From positions 310,001 to 374,000 of the forward strand of contig NZ_RBWU01000003.1 of the NCBI RefSeq assembly GCF_003634705.1: a stretch of 64,000 nt of DNA. The letters run 5' to 3'. The notes beneath the pieces are model-generated. The model had not been told where the DNA came from, made no database searches, and saw only the letters and a list, made by a program, of their open reading frames with translations. Below are positions 49,491 through 58,071 of this stretch, piece by piece. The stretch's first letter is position 1. Each line of letters opens with the position of its first letter. Both the position numbers and the translations under genes were made by a program. Origin of the DNA: Actinomadura pelletieri DSM 43383. GTDB taxonomy: Bacteria > Actinomycetota > Actinomycetes > Streptosporangiales > Streptosporangiaceae.

Positions 49491-50047
49491 CAGCCCCGGC
49501 CGAGGTACTCGCCGGAGCGGGTGTCGACCTTGACCTTCTCGCCGGTGGTGATGAACAGCGGCACCTGGATCTGCGCGCCGGTCTCCACCGTGGCGGGCTT
49601 GCTGCCCCCGGTGGAGCGGTCGCCCTGCAGGCCGGGCTCGGTCTCGGTGACCTCGAGCACGACGGCCGCGGGAAGCTCGATGTACAGCGGGTTCTCGTTG
49701 TTGAAGGCGATCACGGCGTTCTGCTCGGGGAGCAGGTAGTTCGCGGCGTCGCCGACGACGGCCGCCGAGATGTGCGGCTGGTCGTAGGTCTCGGTGTCCA
49801 TGAAGACGAAGTCCTCGCCCTCGCGGTAGAGGTACTGCATCTCGCGCTTGTCAACGCTGGCCACGTCGACCTTGGTGCCCGCGTTGAAGGTCTTGTCGAC
49901 CACCTTGCCGGACAGCACGTTCTTGAGCTTGGTGCGGACGAACGCGCCGCCCTTGCCGGGCTTGACGTGCTGGAACTCCAGGACGGTCCACAGCTGGCCG
50001 TCGAGGTTCAGCGTCATGCCGTTCTTCAGGTCGTTCGTCGTCGCCAC
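49490..50047 (-). CDS. efp: Translation elongation factor P
   Basis: EF-P, 185 residues, relieves ribosome stalling at polyproline. The KOW-like domain I carries the tip lysine Lys32 in [17 protein letters not shown]; domains II and III follow, with [14 protein letters not shown] and [28 protein letters not shown]. The PGKG tip is the form used unmodified or differently modified in actinobacteria; no epmA/epmB or earP is in the window. It should matter here because FtsI, FtsL and FtsZ carry proline-rich segments. Confidence 0.98.
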   Translation of the reverse strand: MATTNDLKNGMTLNLDGQLWTVLEFQHVKPGKGGAFVRTKLKNVLSGKVVDKTFNAGTKVDVASVDKREMQYLYREGEDFVFMDTETYDQPHISAAVVGDAANYLLPEQNAVIAFNNENPLYIELPAAVVLEVTETEPGLQGDRSTGGSKPATVETGAQIQVPLFITTGEKVKVDTRSGEYLGRG

Positions 50048-50080
50048 TTGGCTGTTCTCCCGGTCGCGGGCCCGCGCGTC

Positions 50081-51166
50081 CTAGAGGACGAGCAGGTCCT
50101 TGGTGGTCGTGGTGAGGATGTCCGGGGCGTCCGCGCGGACCACGAGTGTGTCCTCGATGCGGACCCCGCCCCGGCCCGTGAGGTAGACCCCCGGCTCCGC
50201 CGTGATCGGAACCCGGTCCCTCAGCTTACCGGTCTTGTCGTACCCCAGGAACGGGTCCTCGTGGACCTCCAGGCCGACGCCGTGACCGAGCCCGTGGGTG
50301 AAGGCGTCGCCGTGTCCGGCGGCGGCGATGACGTCGCGGGCGGCGGCGTCGACGGCCTTGCTCTCCGCGCCCGGGACGGCGGCGTCGATCCCGGCCCGCT
50401 GCGCGCGGCGGACGAGGTCGTAGACGTCGCGCTGCCAGGCGGCGGGCTCGCCGATCGCGACGGTCCGGGTCATGTCGGCGTGGTAGCCGCCGTACAGGGC
50501 GCCGAAGTCCATGGTGACGAGGTCGCCGTTCTGCAGCTCGCGGCCGCCGGGACGGTGGTGCGGGACGGCGCCGTTCGGGCCGGACGCGACGATCGTCGCG
50601 AACGCGGGCCCCTCGGCGCCGTGGTCGACCATGGCCCGTTCGAGCGCGATGGCGACGGCCCGTTCGGTGACCCCGGCGCGGATCTCGCCGAGGACGGACT
50701 CGAACGCCCGGCAGGTGATGGCGCACGCCTCCCGCAGCAGGGCGATCTCCTCCTCGTCCTTGACGAGCCGGAGTTCCTCGACCGGGCGGCCCGTCGGCGT
50801 CAGTTCGACCCCGGCCCGTTCCGCCTGTTCGGTGAGGTGGGTGTGCTGTTCGACAGTGATGTCGTGGGCCTCGAAGCCGAGCCGGGTGCGGCCGTCCCCG
50901 GCGGCCCTCGCCAGTAGTGCGTCCGTCACGTGACGGTCGATGAGGAGGGGCAGTTCCGGGCAGACCCGTTCGGCCGTCCCGGCGTACCGGGCGTCGGTCG
51001 CGAGGACGGCGGGTCCGTCTGCCGGGACGAGCAGCGCGGCTCGGGAGCTGTCGAGGCCGGTCAGGTAGCGGACGTTCACCAGCCGGGTCACCAGCATGGC
51101 GTCGGCGTCGCGTGCGGCGAGGAGCGCGGCCAGCTCGCGGCGCCGCGCGGTATGCGTCTCCCCCAT
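50081..51166 (-). CDS. M24 family Xaa-Pro peptidase
   Basis: Metallopeptidase of 361 residues with creatinase N-domain (RYLTGLDSSRAALLVPADG) and pita-bread catalytic domain. The five metal ligands are visible: Asp and Asp in MDFGALYGGYHADMTRTV, His in THGLGHGVGLEVHEDP, Glu in ITAEPGVYL and Glu in GVRIEDTLVV. PepQ or PepP type; in actinobacteria this gene regularly precedes efp. The start has no neighbour overlap. The 33-bp gap to efp suggests one transcript. Confidence 0.94.
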   Translation of the reverse strand: MGETHTARRRELAALLAARDADAMLVTRLVNVRYLTGLDSSRAALLVPADGPAVLATDARYAGTAERVCPELPLLIDRHVTDALLARAAGDGRTRLGFEAHDITVEQHTHLTEQAERAGVELTPTGRPVEELRLVKDEEEIALLREACAITCRAFESVLGEIRAGVTERAVAIALERAMVDHGAEGPAFATIVASGPNGAVPHHRPGGRELQNGDLVTMDFGALYGGYHADMTRTVAIGEPAAWQRDVYDLVRRAQRAGIDAAVPGAESKAVDAAARDVIAAAGHGDAFTHGLGHGVGLEVHEDPFLGYDKTGKLRDRVPITAEPGVYLTGRGGVRIEDTLVVRADAPDILTTTTKDLLVL

Positions 51167-51290
51167 GGTCGAACTCTAGATCAACGGTCGGGGCGCGCGG
51201 GGATCGGTCCCGGTGCGATCCGACGTGAACGAGCCTCGACTTCGGCCCGGGGCCTGGCTAGCGTGATCGACGGTGCGGGCGCCCGTACCG

Positions 51291-51331
51291 GGCGGGAGGC
51301 GTGCCGGGGCGCCTGCGGCACGCCTCCCGCC
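51291..51331 (-). terminator. Strong stem-loop after the LLM oxidoreductase gene
   Basis: A perfect 16-bp stem, GGCGGGAGGCGTGCCG (51291-51306) with its complement at 51316-51331, closes a 9-base loop. It begins 13 bases past the stop of the minus-strand oxidoreductase gene. No U-run. Confidence 0.75.
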
Positions 51332-51344
51332 ACCCGTCCGTCCG

Positions 51345-52394
51345 TCACAGGTCGGCGGCCATCTCCTTGACCTGTTCGATCAGTGCGAGGCGGCCCTTGT
51401 GGTCGCCCGCGATCGGGGTCACGTTGAGCGTGGTGACCCCGGACTCCTTCATCGCGGCGAGCCTTTCCCGGACGTGACCCGCGGAGCCGACGAGCGAGAT
51501 CTTCTCCAGCAGTTCGTGCGGGACCTTGGCGGCGGCCTCGTCCTTCTTGCCGTCGAGGTAGAGGTCCTGGATCTCCTCGGCCTCCTTCTCGTAGCCGTAC
51601 CGGCGGGCGAGGTCGTTGTAGAAGTTCCGGCCCTTGGCGCCCATGCCGCCGATGTAGAGGGCGGCCATCGGGCGGCCGAACTCCAGGAAGCCGTGCGCGT
51701 CGTCGCCGATGGCGAGCGCGGCCTGGCCGACGACGTCCAGTTCGCCGAGGGCCGGGTCGCGGCGGGCCTTCCCCGCGGCGAGGGAGGCGCCCCAGACGTC
51801 GGCGGCCTTCTCCGGCATGTAGAAGATCGGCTCCCAGGCGTTGGCGATCTCCGCGGTCTGCTCGACGTTCTTCGGCCCGATCGCGGCGACCATGATCGGG
51901 ATGTCGGCGCGGACCGGATGGTTGATGAGCTTGAGCGGCTTGCCGAGCCCGGTGCCGCGGTCGGCGGGCAGCGGCATCGTGTAGTGCCTGCCCTCGTGGC
52001 GGAGCAGCTCGCGCCGCCACACCTTCCGGCAGATCTCGATGATCTCGCGGGTGCGGCCGAGCGGCGCGGTGTAGGGAACGCCGTGGAAACCCTCGATGAC
52101 CTGGGGTCCCGACGCGCCGATGCCGAGCGTGAACCGGCCGTCGGACACGAAGTCCAGCCCGGCGGCGGTCATCGCCATCAGCGTCGGGGTCCGCGTGTAG
52201 AGCTGGAGGATCCCGGAGGCGATCTCCAGCCGCCGGGTCTTGGCGGCGATGTACCCGAGCTGGCTCACGGCGTCGAAGCTGTACGCCTCCGCGACGTACA
52301 CGACGTCGAGGCCGGCCTTCTCGAAGTCGGCGAGCTCCTCGACGGTCTGCTTGAACCCGCCGTCGGAGTAGCTGAGCGCCATCCCGATGCGCAT
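51345..52394 (-). CDS. LLM class F420-dependent oxidoreductase
   Basis: Luciferase-like TIM-barrel oxidoreductase of 349 residues, probably using F420. The N-terminus MRIGMALSYSDGGFKQTVEELADFEKAGLDVVYVAE, then TLMAMTAAGLDFVSDGRFTLGIGASGPQVIEGFHG and PIMVAAIGPKNVEQTAEIANAW are typical, and the C-terminal LVGSAGHVRERLAAMKESGVTTLNV closes the barrel. Ends with a strong stem-loop. Lies 89 bp downstream of the enoyl-CoA hydratase gene, likely under the same TetR-type control. The substrate is unknown. Confidence 0.92.
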   Translation of the reverse strand: MRIGMALSYSDGGFKQTVEELADFEKAGLDVVYVAEAYSFDAVSQLGYIAAKTRRLEIASGILQLYTRTPTLMAMTAAGLDFVSDGRFTLGIGASGPQVIEGFHGVPYTAPLGRTREIIEICRKVWRRELLRHEGRHYTMPLPADRGTGLGKPLKLINHPVRADIPIMVAAIGPKNVEQTAEIANAWEPIFYMPEKAADVWGASLAAGKARRDPALGELDVVGQAALAIGDDAHGFLEFGRPMAALYIGGMGAKGRNFYNDLARRYGYEKEAEEIQDLYLDGKKDEAAAKVPHELLEKISLVGSAGHVRERLAAMKESGVTTLNVTPIAGDHKGRLALIEQVKEMAADL

Positions 52395-52483
52395 CGGCGT
52401 CCCTCCATGGACCGAATGTCGTTCCAGCCGACGGTAACCTACCTCGGCGGTCCCGCGGCGACGCGGGGGCCGGTCGGAGGCGT

Positions 52484-53155
52484 TCAGGAGGCCGCCAGCG
52501 CGGGGCCGTTCAGGGCGTCCAGCGCGGGTCGGTGCAGGTCGGCGCGGATCCTCGCGACGACCTTGCCATCCTTGCCCGCCAGCGACGCCGCCCACGCGAC
52601 GGCACCGGGCAGGACCTCGTCCGCGGCGGCGGTGCGCTGGACGATCCCGGCCGCCAGCGCCTCCCCCGCCGGGTACCGGCGGCCGGTGATCATCGCCTCG
52701 TGCGCGGTGGCCGTCGACAGCCGGGAGCGGATCAGCGCGTTCATTCCAGGGGTGAAACCAAGCCCGAGGTCGACCTCGGGCAGGCAGAAGAAGCCCCGGT
52801 CGGTGCGCATGACCGCGAAGTCGTGGGCGAGCGCGAGCATGGCGCCGCCCGCGAACGCGTGCCCGTTGAGCGCCGCGATCGTCGGCATGGGCAGCGACAG
52901 GACGCGCGCGTACAGGCCGTGGACGCGGCGCAGGTAGTCCTCGAAGCGGTCCGGGTTTGCGCCGAGCCAGTCGAGGTCGAGCCCGTTGGAGTAGAACCTG
53001 CCGGTGCCCACGGTGACGAGCGCGCCCGGCCCGTCGTTCTTCTCCACGGTGTCCAGCGCGTCCTCGACGGCGTCGAGGAAGTCCGGGCCGAAGCGGTTCT
53101 CACCCGCGTCGAACCGCAGGACGTACACGTCTCCGTCACGTTGAAGGTCGATCAC
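52484..53155 (-). CDS. Enoyl-CoA hydratase/isomerase family protein
   Basis: Crotonase-fold protein of 223 residues, shorter than the usual ~260. The oxyanion-hole segments FYSNGLDLDWLG and NGHAFAGGAMLALAHDFAVMRTDRGFFCLPEVDLGL are clear; the C-terminus is short after ALAAGIVQRTAAADEVL. The Asp/Glu in LPEVDLG fits isomerase or hydratase chemistry, so substrate and reaction are not decided. GTG 53155 has AAAGGGGAAC upstream. It is divergent from a TetR gene, with three shared operator-like palindromes between them. Confidence 0.9.
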   Translation of the reverse strand: MIDLQRDGDVYVLRFDAGENRFGPDFLDAVEDALDTVEKNDGPGALVTVGTGRFYSNGLDLDWLGANPDRFEDYLRRVHGLYARVLSLPMPTIAALNGHAFAGGAMLALAHDFAVMRTDRGFFCLPEVDLGLGFTPGMNALIRSRLSTATAHEAMITGRRYPAGEALAAGIVQRTAAADEVLPGAVAWAASLAGKDGKVVARIRADLHRPALDALNGPALAAS

Positions 53156-53193
53156 GACGTTCCCCTTTCCCTCCCAGCCGAATGGCCTTCGGT

Positions 53194-53271
53194 ATGACGT
53201 CCATCATGGACCAGATCGCTCTTCTATGACCGTCGTCATGGTTGATGCGCCAGGCTTATGATGAATGTCAT
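53194..53271. promoter_or_regulatory. Triple TetR-type operator in divergent promoter
   Basis: Three 14-bp inverted repeats of form ATGAY-N4-RTCAT occur at 53194-53207 (ATGACGTCCATCAT), 53226-53239 (ATGACCGTCGTCAT) and 53258-53271 (ATGATGAATGTCAT). Their starts are exactly 32 bp apart, about three helical turns, so all lie on one DNA face. Each is preceded by T. The third overlaps TATGAT (53257-53262), a candidate -10 of the TetR gene. They fill the 125-bp gap between the hydratase and TetR starts. Confidence 0.8.
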
Positions 53272-53280
53272 ACTTGGTTC

Positions 53281-53856
53281 ATGGGGAGCGACAGCCGGGA
53301 GCGCATGGTCCGCAGCGCCGCCTCCCTCTTCCGGGAGCGCGGCTACAGCGGCACCGGGTTCCGCGAGGTCATCGCGCACAGCGGTGCGCCGCGCGGGTCG
53401 ATCTACCACCACTTCCCGCACGGCAAGGCGCAGCTCGCCGAGGAGGCCGTCCGCTACGCCGGCGACTTCCTGAACGCGGGCATCCTCGCCGCCACCGAGG
53501 GCGGCGACGCCGCATCCGCCGTGGACGCGTTCGTCGGCTGGTGGCGCCAGGTGCTGATCAAAAGCGGTTTCCGCGCGGGCTGCCCGGTCGTCGCCGTCAC
53601 CGTCGAGAGCCACGACGACGCGCCGCAGCTCGCGGCGGCGGCGGCCGCCGCGTTCGACCGCTGGCAGGACACCCTCGCCACCGGCCTCGGCAACGCGGGC
53701 GTCCCCGACGACCGCGCCGGACGGCTGGCCCGCCTCATCGTCGCCGCCGTCGAGGGCGCGACGATCCTGTGCCGCGCCCACCGCGACGTCGCCCCCCTCG
53801 ACGACGTCGTCGCCGAACTGAAGGCCCTGGCCCGCGAGGCCGCCCAGGAGTCCTAG
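53281..53856 (+). CDS. TetR family transcriptional regulator
   Basis: Regulator of 191 residues. N-terminal TetR helix-turn-helix: RERMVRSAASLFRERGYSGTGFREVIAHSGAPRGSIYHHFPHGKAQL (residues ~5-51). The ligand domain has the subgroup motif GCPVVAVTVESHDDAPQL, as in TetR proteins of the YxaF/LmrA-type branch with a conserved GCPV. The ATG at 53281 is chosen because an upstream in-frame start would fall inside the third operator. It probably represses itself and the divergent hydratase-LLM genes. Ligand unknown. Confidence 0.92.
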   Translation: MGSDSRERMVRSAASLFRERGYSGTGFREVIAHSGAPRGSIYHHFPHGKAQLAEEAVRYAGDFLNAGILAATEGGDAASAVDAFVGWWRQVLIKSGFRAGCPVVAVTVESHDDAPQLAAAAAAAFDRWQDTLATGLGNAGVPDDRAGRLARLIVAAVEGATILCRAHRDVAPLDDVVAELKALAREAAQES

Positions 53857-53879
53857 AGCCTGTTCCGAGGAGGCCATAG

Positions 53880-54015
53880 CCCCGCCCGAACACCTGACCC
53901 GCCCGACGCAGCGATGCCGGAGGCGAGCGGAGCCGGACGGATCGCGAAGCGATGCGCGTTCGCACAGGAACGGTCACGCAGCAAGCCGCAAGACGAGCGC
54001 AGTGGGCCGGGCCTG
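53880..54015. repeat. Palindrome-rich noncoding element between tetR and aroQ
   Basis: The 162-bp gap contains alternating GCGATGCCGG, AGGCGAGCGGAGCC, GGATCGCGAAGCGATGCGCG and GCAAGCCGCAAGACGAGCGCAGTGG. These words resemble, on the opposite strand, parts of the repeat units at 48283-49048 (GCGAGCCGCAAGGCGAGCCGAAGCG). It may be a single degenerate relative of that family. The similarity is by eye. Confidence 0.45.
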
Positions 54016-54018
54016 CAA

Positions 54019-54468
54019 TTAATTACGCGCGTTCTCCGCGATGAGTTCGGCGATGGCCTGGAGGGCTAGGACGTACGACATCATGCCGAAACCGGCGATC
54101 GTGCCGGTGGCGACTCCGGCGACGACGGAGGTGTGGCGGAACTCCTCGCGGGCGGCCGGGTTGGTGATGTGGACCTCGACGAGCGGGGCGGTGCGCTGGG
54201 CGACCGCGTCCCGCAGCGCGTACGAGTAGTGCGTGAAGGCGGCGGGGTTCAGCACCACCGGGACGTGTCCGTCGGCGGCCTCGTGGAGCCACCGCAGCAT
54301 CTCGGCCTCGTCGTCGGTCTGGCGGACCTCGACGCTCAGGTTGAGGCGGCGTCCGGCGTCCCGGCACAGGGCGGCCAGTTCGTCGAAGGTCGTCGTTCCG
54401 TACTTCTCGGGTTCGCGGACGCCGAGGCGCCGCAGGTTCGGGCCGTTCAGAACGAACACGGGGGTCAT
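54019..54468 (-). CDS. aroQ: 3-Dehydroquinate dehydratase, type II
   Basis: Third step of the shikimate pathway; 149 residues forming the usual dodecamer. Motifs are FVLNGPNLRRLGVREPEKYG with the catalytic Tyr and Arg, NPAAFTHYSYALRDAVA, and EVHITNPAAREEFRHTSVVAGVATGTI. The segment usually written QSNHEGELI reads QTDDEAEML, a variant with altered substrate-loop residues that I believe is common in actinomycetes. The ATG overlaps the aroB stop as ATGA. Last gene of aroC-aroK-aroB-aroQ. Confidence 0.93.
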   Translation of the reverse strand: MTPVFVLNGPNLRRLGVREPEKYGTTTFDELAALCRDAGRRLNLSVEVRQTDDEAEMLRWLHEAADGHVPVVLNPAAFTHYSYALRDAVAQRTAPLVEVHITNPAAREEFRHTSVVAGVATGTIAGFGMMSYVLALQAIAELIAENARN

Positions 54469-55532
54469 CGGCCGATCTCCCGGTAGGCGGCGGCGAGCAG
54501 GTCCTCGTCCGGACCCTCCAGGCGGCCTGGCTCGGCGATGCCGTCCAGGACGACGAACCGCAGCGTCGATCCGCGTGACTTCTTGTCGATGCTCATGGTG
54601 GCGCGCAGCCCCGGCCAGTCGGCGGCGTAGGAGACCGGCAGGCCGACGGAGGTGAGGACGTCCCGGTGTCGTCGCACCGCCTCGGCGGGCAGCCGTCCGG
54701 CTAGGCGCGCCAGTTCCGCCGCGTACACCATGCCGATGGCGACGGCGTGGCCGTGCCGGAACCGGTAGTCCTCCGCCTTCTCGATGGCGTGCGCGAGCGT
54801 GTGCCCGTAGTTGAGGATCTCTCGCAGGCCGCTCTCCCGCAGGTCGGCGGACACCACGTCCGCCTTGACCTGGACGGCGCGTTCGACCAGTTCGCGGGTG
54901 TGCGGGCCGTCCGGGGACGCGGCGCCCTTCGGGTCGTCCTCGACCAGGTCCAGGATCACGGGGTCGACGATGAATCCCGCCTTGATGATCTCGGCGAGAC
55001 CGCTGATGTAGTCCTCGCGCGGCATCGTCACCAGCGTGGCCAGGTCGCACACCACCCCGGCGGGCGGGTGGAACGCGCCGACGAGGTTCTTGCCCTCCGG
55101 GATGTTGATGCCGGTCTTGCCGCCGACGGCCGCGTCCACCATGCCGAGCAGCGTCGTCGGGACGAGCACGGCCGGCACCCCGCGCAGCCACGACGCCGCC
55201 GCGAACCCCGCGAGGTCGGTGGTGGCGCCGCCGCCGACGCCGACGACGACGTCGGTCCGGGTCATGCCGAACCGGGCGAACGACGACCACAGACCGGCGA
55301 GGACCCCGGCCTCCTTGGCGGCCTCGCCGTCCGGGACGGGCAGCGCGTGCACGACGTATCCGGCCTGTTCCAGGGCGCCGCACACGGGCCGGGCGATCTC
55401 CGGGAGCCCCGCGGCGTGCACGACGGCGACGGTCCGGGCGCGTTCGCCGACCATGCCGGGCAGCTCGCCGAGGACGCCCGTCCCGACGACGACGTCGTAG
55501 GGTGCGGCGCCGCCCACACGGATCCGCGTCAC
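54465..55532 (-). CDS. aroB: 3-Dehydroquinate synthase
   Basis: NAD- and metal-dependent synthase of 355 residues, second step of the shikimate pathway. Family motifs are VVGVGGGATTDLAGFAAASWLRGVP, PTTLLGMVDAAVGGKTGINIPEGKNLVGAFHPP, GLAEIIKAGFI, LNYGHTLAHAIEKAEDYRFRHGHAVAIGM (metal His) and KKSRGSTLRFV. GTG 55532 overlaps the aroK stop as GTGA. Confidence 0.97.
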   Translation of the reverse strand: MTRIRVGGAAPYDVVVGTGVLGELPGMVGERARTVAVVHAAGLPEIARPVCGALEQAGYVVHALPVPDGEAAKEAGVLAGLWSSFARFGMTRTDVVVGVGGGATTDLAGFAAASWLRGVPAVLVPTTLLGMVDAAVGGKTGINIPEGKNLVGAFHPPAGVVCDLATLVTMPREDYISGLAEIIKAGFIVDPVILDLVEDDPKGAASPDGPHTRELVERAVQVKADVVSADLRESGLREILNYGHTLAHAIEKAEDYRFRHGHAVAIGMVYAAELARLAGRLPAEAVRRHRDVLTSVGLPVSYAADWPGLRATMSIDKKSRGSTLRFVVLDGIAEPGRLEGPDEDLLAAAYREIGR

Positions 55533-56050
55533 GCGTCCTCCAGGGCCTTGGTGATCTCCGCCACGATGTCGGCGGGTTCCCGGCCGTCGGTGTCGACGGC
55601 GACGGTGCCGAGCCGCTCGTAGATCGGCAGGCGCTCCTCCAGGAGCTTGCGCATCTGGCTGCGCGGGTTCAGCACGAGCAGCGGCCGCGCCGACGCGAGC
55701 CCCACCCGCTTGATCGCCTCCGACAGTCCGACCCGCAGGTAGACGACGGTGTGCCCGGCGAGCAGCTCCCGGGTCTGCGCCGCCAGGACGGCTCCGCCGC
55801 CGAGCGCGACGATCCCCTCGTGTTCGGTGAGCGCCGCCGCGACGGCCGCGCGTTCCATCTCGCGGAACCGCTCCTCGCCGTCGTCGATGAAGATCTCGCC
55901 GATCGGTTTGCCCGCCGCGGTCTCGATGTCGGAGTCGGTGTCGCGCAGCGCCACGCCGAGCCGTTCGGCGAGCGCCGCGCCGATCGTGGACTTGCCGGAT
56001 CCGGGCGGCCCGATGAGCACGGCCTTCGGTCGCATGGTCGTCCCGTTCAC
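55529..56050 (-). CDS. aroK: Shikimate kinase
   Basis: Phosphorylates shikimate at the 3-OH with ATP; 173 residues. The P-loop GPPGSGKST lies at about residues 14-22, the shikimate-binding DTDSDIE follows, then [17 protein letters not shown] and the GGGAVL loop, and RPLLV in the lid. GTG 56050 overlaps the aroC stop; an ATG five codons later (56035) is an equally conserved start. Confidence 0.96.
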   Translation of the reverse strand: MNGTTMRPKAVLIGPPGSGKSTIGAALAERLGVALRDTDSDIETAAGKPIGEIFIDDGEERFREMERAAVAAALTEHEGIVALGGGAVLAAQTRELLAGHTVVYLRVGLSEAIKRVGLASARPLLVLNPRSQMRKLLEERLPIYERLGTVAVDTDGREPADIVAEITKALEDA

Positions 56051-57225
56051 TTGACGGTCAGTGAGGACAGGTATCCCCGCGCGTTGCGGGCGGTCTCCTC
56101 GGCGGAGTCGCCGCCGAACTTCTCCAGCGCCGCGTCGGCGAGGACGAGCGCCACCATCGCCTCCGCGACGACCCCGGCGGCGGGCACGGCGGTCACGTCG
56201 CTGCGCTGGTTGATGGCCTTGGCGGGCTCGCCGGTCCGCACGTCGATGGTGTCGAGACGGCGCGGGACGGTCGAGATCGGTTTCATCGCGGCCCGGACCC
56301 GCAGTACTTCTCCGGTGGTCATGCCGCCCTCGACACCGCCCGCGCGGTTCGTCCGCCGCCGGACCCCGTCGGGCGTGGCGTCGATCTCGTCGTGCGCCCG
56401 CGAGCCGGGACGACGCGCGGTGGTGAACCCGTCGCCGAGTTCCACGCCCTTGATCGCCTGGACGCCCATCAGCGCCCCCGCGAGCCGCGCGTCGAGCCGC
56501 CGGTCCCAGTGGACGTGGCTGCCGAGGCCGGGCGGCAGGCCGTAGGCGAGGACCTCCACGACACCGCCGAGGGTGTCCCCTGCCCGTTTCGTCTCGTCGA
56601 TGTGCGCGACCATCTTCGCGGACGCGTCGTCGTCGAAGCAGCGGACCGGGCTTTCGTCCACCCGCGCGAGGTCACCGGGTTCGGGCAGGACGCCCGCCGG
56701 TGCCTCGACCTCACCGAGCGCGATCACGTGGCTCAGGACGTCCACGCCGAGGGTCTGCTTGAGGAACGCCTTGGCGACGGTTCCGAGCGCGACCCGTGCC
56801 GCGGTCTCCCGCGCGCTCGCCCGCTCCAGGACGGGCCGCGCGTCGTCGATGCCGTACTTCTGCATGCCGACCAGGTCGGCGTGGCCGGGCCGCGGCTGCG
56901 ACAGCGGCGCGTTCCGCGCCTGGACCTCCAGGACGGCGGCGTCCACGGGGTCGGCCGACATGACCGTCTCCCACTTGGGCCACTCGCTGTTGCCGACCTC
57001 GATCGCGACGGGCCCGCCGAGCGTCCTGCCGTGGCGGACCCCGCCGATGACCGTCACCCGGTCCTGTTCGAACTTCATCCGGGCGCCCCGCCCGTGGCCG
57101 AGCCTGCGGCGGCGCAGCTCCTCGGCGATGTCGTCCGAGGTCACGCGCACACCGGCCGGGAGCCCCTCCAGAATCGCGGTCAGGGCAGGCCCGTGGGACT
57201 CACCGGCGGTCAACCATCGCAGCAT
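56047..57225 (-). CDS. aroC: Chorismate synthase
   Basis: FMN-dependent last step to chorismate; 392 residues. Signatures are [96 protein letters not shown] and [28 protein letters not shown] at 57238-57233 lies 7-8 bases before the ATG, so the transcript may be leaderless. First gene of the aro operon; chorismate feeds the mutase at 10415. Confidence 0.97.
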   Translation of the reverse strand: MLRWLTAGESHGPALTAILEGLPAGVRVTSDDIAEELRRRRLGHGRGARMKFEQDRVTVIGGVRHGRTLGGPVAIEVGNSEWPKWETVMSADPVDAAVLEVQARNAPLSQPRPGHADLVGMQKYGIDDARPVLERASARETAARVALGTVAKAFLKQTLGVDVLSHVIALGEVEAPAGVLPEPGDLARVDESPVRCFDDDASAKMVAHIDETKRAGDTLGGVVEVLAYGLPPGLGSHVHWDRRLDARLAGALMGVQAIKGVELGDGFTTARRPGSRAHDEIDATPDGVRRRTNRAGGVEGGMTTGEVLRVRAAMKPISTVPRRLDTIDVRTGEPAKAINQRSDVTAVPAAGVVAEAMVALVLADAALEKFGGDSAEETARNARGYLSSLTVK

Positions 57226-57294
57226 GCCCCCGATCCTATTGAGTCCACGCCACCACCCGTGACGGCGGAACCCGCCCTGGAGAGGACATGCGGT

Positions 57295-57993
57295 TCAGGC
57301 GCGGCGCGTCACGCTCAACTCGACGCCGCCGACGATGTGGCCGCGCAGCAGTTCGGCGAGCCGGTCCGACACTCGCTGCACGGTACGGCGCTCGTCATGG
57401 CCGGGGACGATGGAGAACCGGACGGCCAGCTCCGTCGACTCGCCCTCGCTGACCCGGACCCCGCTCACCGCCTGGTCGGTGCCGAACGCGGCCTCGACTG
57501 CGGCGAGCACGTCGGGGTCCTCGTGCGGGGGCGGAACCGGACGGCCCTCGGCCAGCATGTGCAGGCGCATCCCGTCCACGGCGAACGGCACCGGCCCCGC
57601 CACGTCGACGACCAGCGCGTCGGCGCCCTCGTCCAGGGTGGCGCGGCAGGCCTCACTGGCACGGACCGCCACCGGACGGGCGTCGGCCCGCCACGCCTTC
57701 ATCGTCTCGACGCAGGTGAAGCCGAGGACGCCGCGCCGCCCGTCGTCGCCGATCAGTGTGGGCAACGCCATGTCGCTCGACTTCTCCCGGCGCAGCCCGC
57801 CGGGCGGCGTCTCTTCCTCCTCGGTGAGGACGGCGACGATCGGCACCAGCAGCCGCACGCCCCGCAGCCGCCGCAACACCGTGTGCGCGGCGACGCGTCC
57901 CGCCGCGTATCCGGCGAGCGCCTCGCACAACCGCGGGTCGGCGGTGCCGTCGTCGTCGGGGAACTGTGGTTCGGGAATGGTCAGTCCGGGCAC
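57295..57993 (-). CDS. SseB family protein
   Basis: Protein of 232 residues. LRRLRGVRLLVPIVAVLTEEEE, MALPTLIGDDGRRGVLGFTCVETMKAW and VDVAGPVPFAVDGMRLHML are typical of the SseB N-terminal domain, and a C-terminal half ends in a beta strand (GHIVGGVELSVTRRA). Function in actinomycetes is unknown; the family name comes from an enhancin-like enterobacterial protein. GTG 57993 lacks a ribosome site; TTATAG at 58009-58004 could be the -10 of a leaderless message. Confidence 0.85.
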   Translation of the reverse strand: MPGLTIPEPQFPDDDGTADPRLCEALAGYAAGRVAAHTVLRRLRGVRLLVPIVAVLTEEEETPPGGLRREKSSDMALPTLIGDDGRRGVLGFTCVETMKAWRADARPVAVRASEACRATLDEGADALVVDVAGPVPFAVDGMRLHMLAEGRPVPPPHEDPDVLAAVEAAFGTDQAVSGVRVSEGESTELAVRFSIVPGHDERRTVQRVSDRLAELLRGHIVGGVELSVTRRA

Positions 57994-58071
57994 GGCTGGA
58001 AGGCTATAACCTTCGGCGACCGCGGTGGGCGACTATTCGCGCACTCTCCGCACTCTCCGCGTCCGCGGCGG

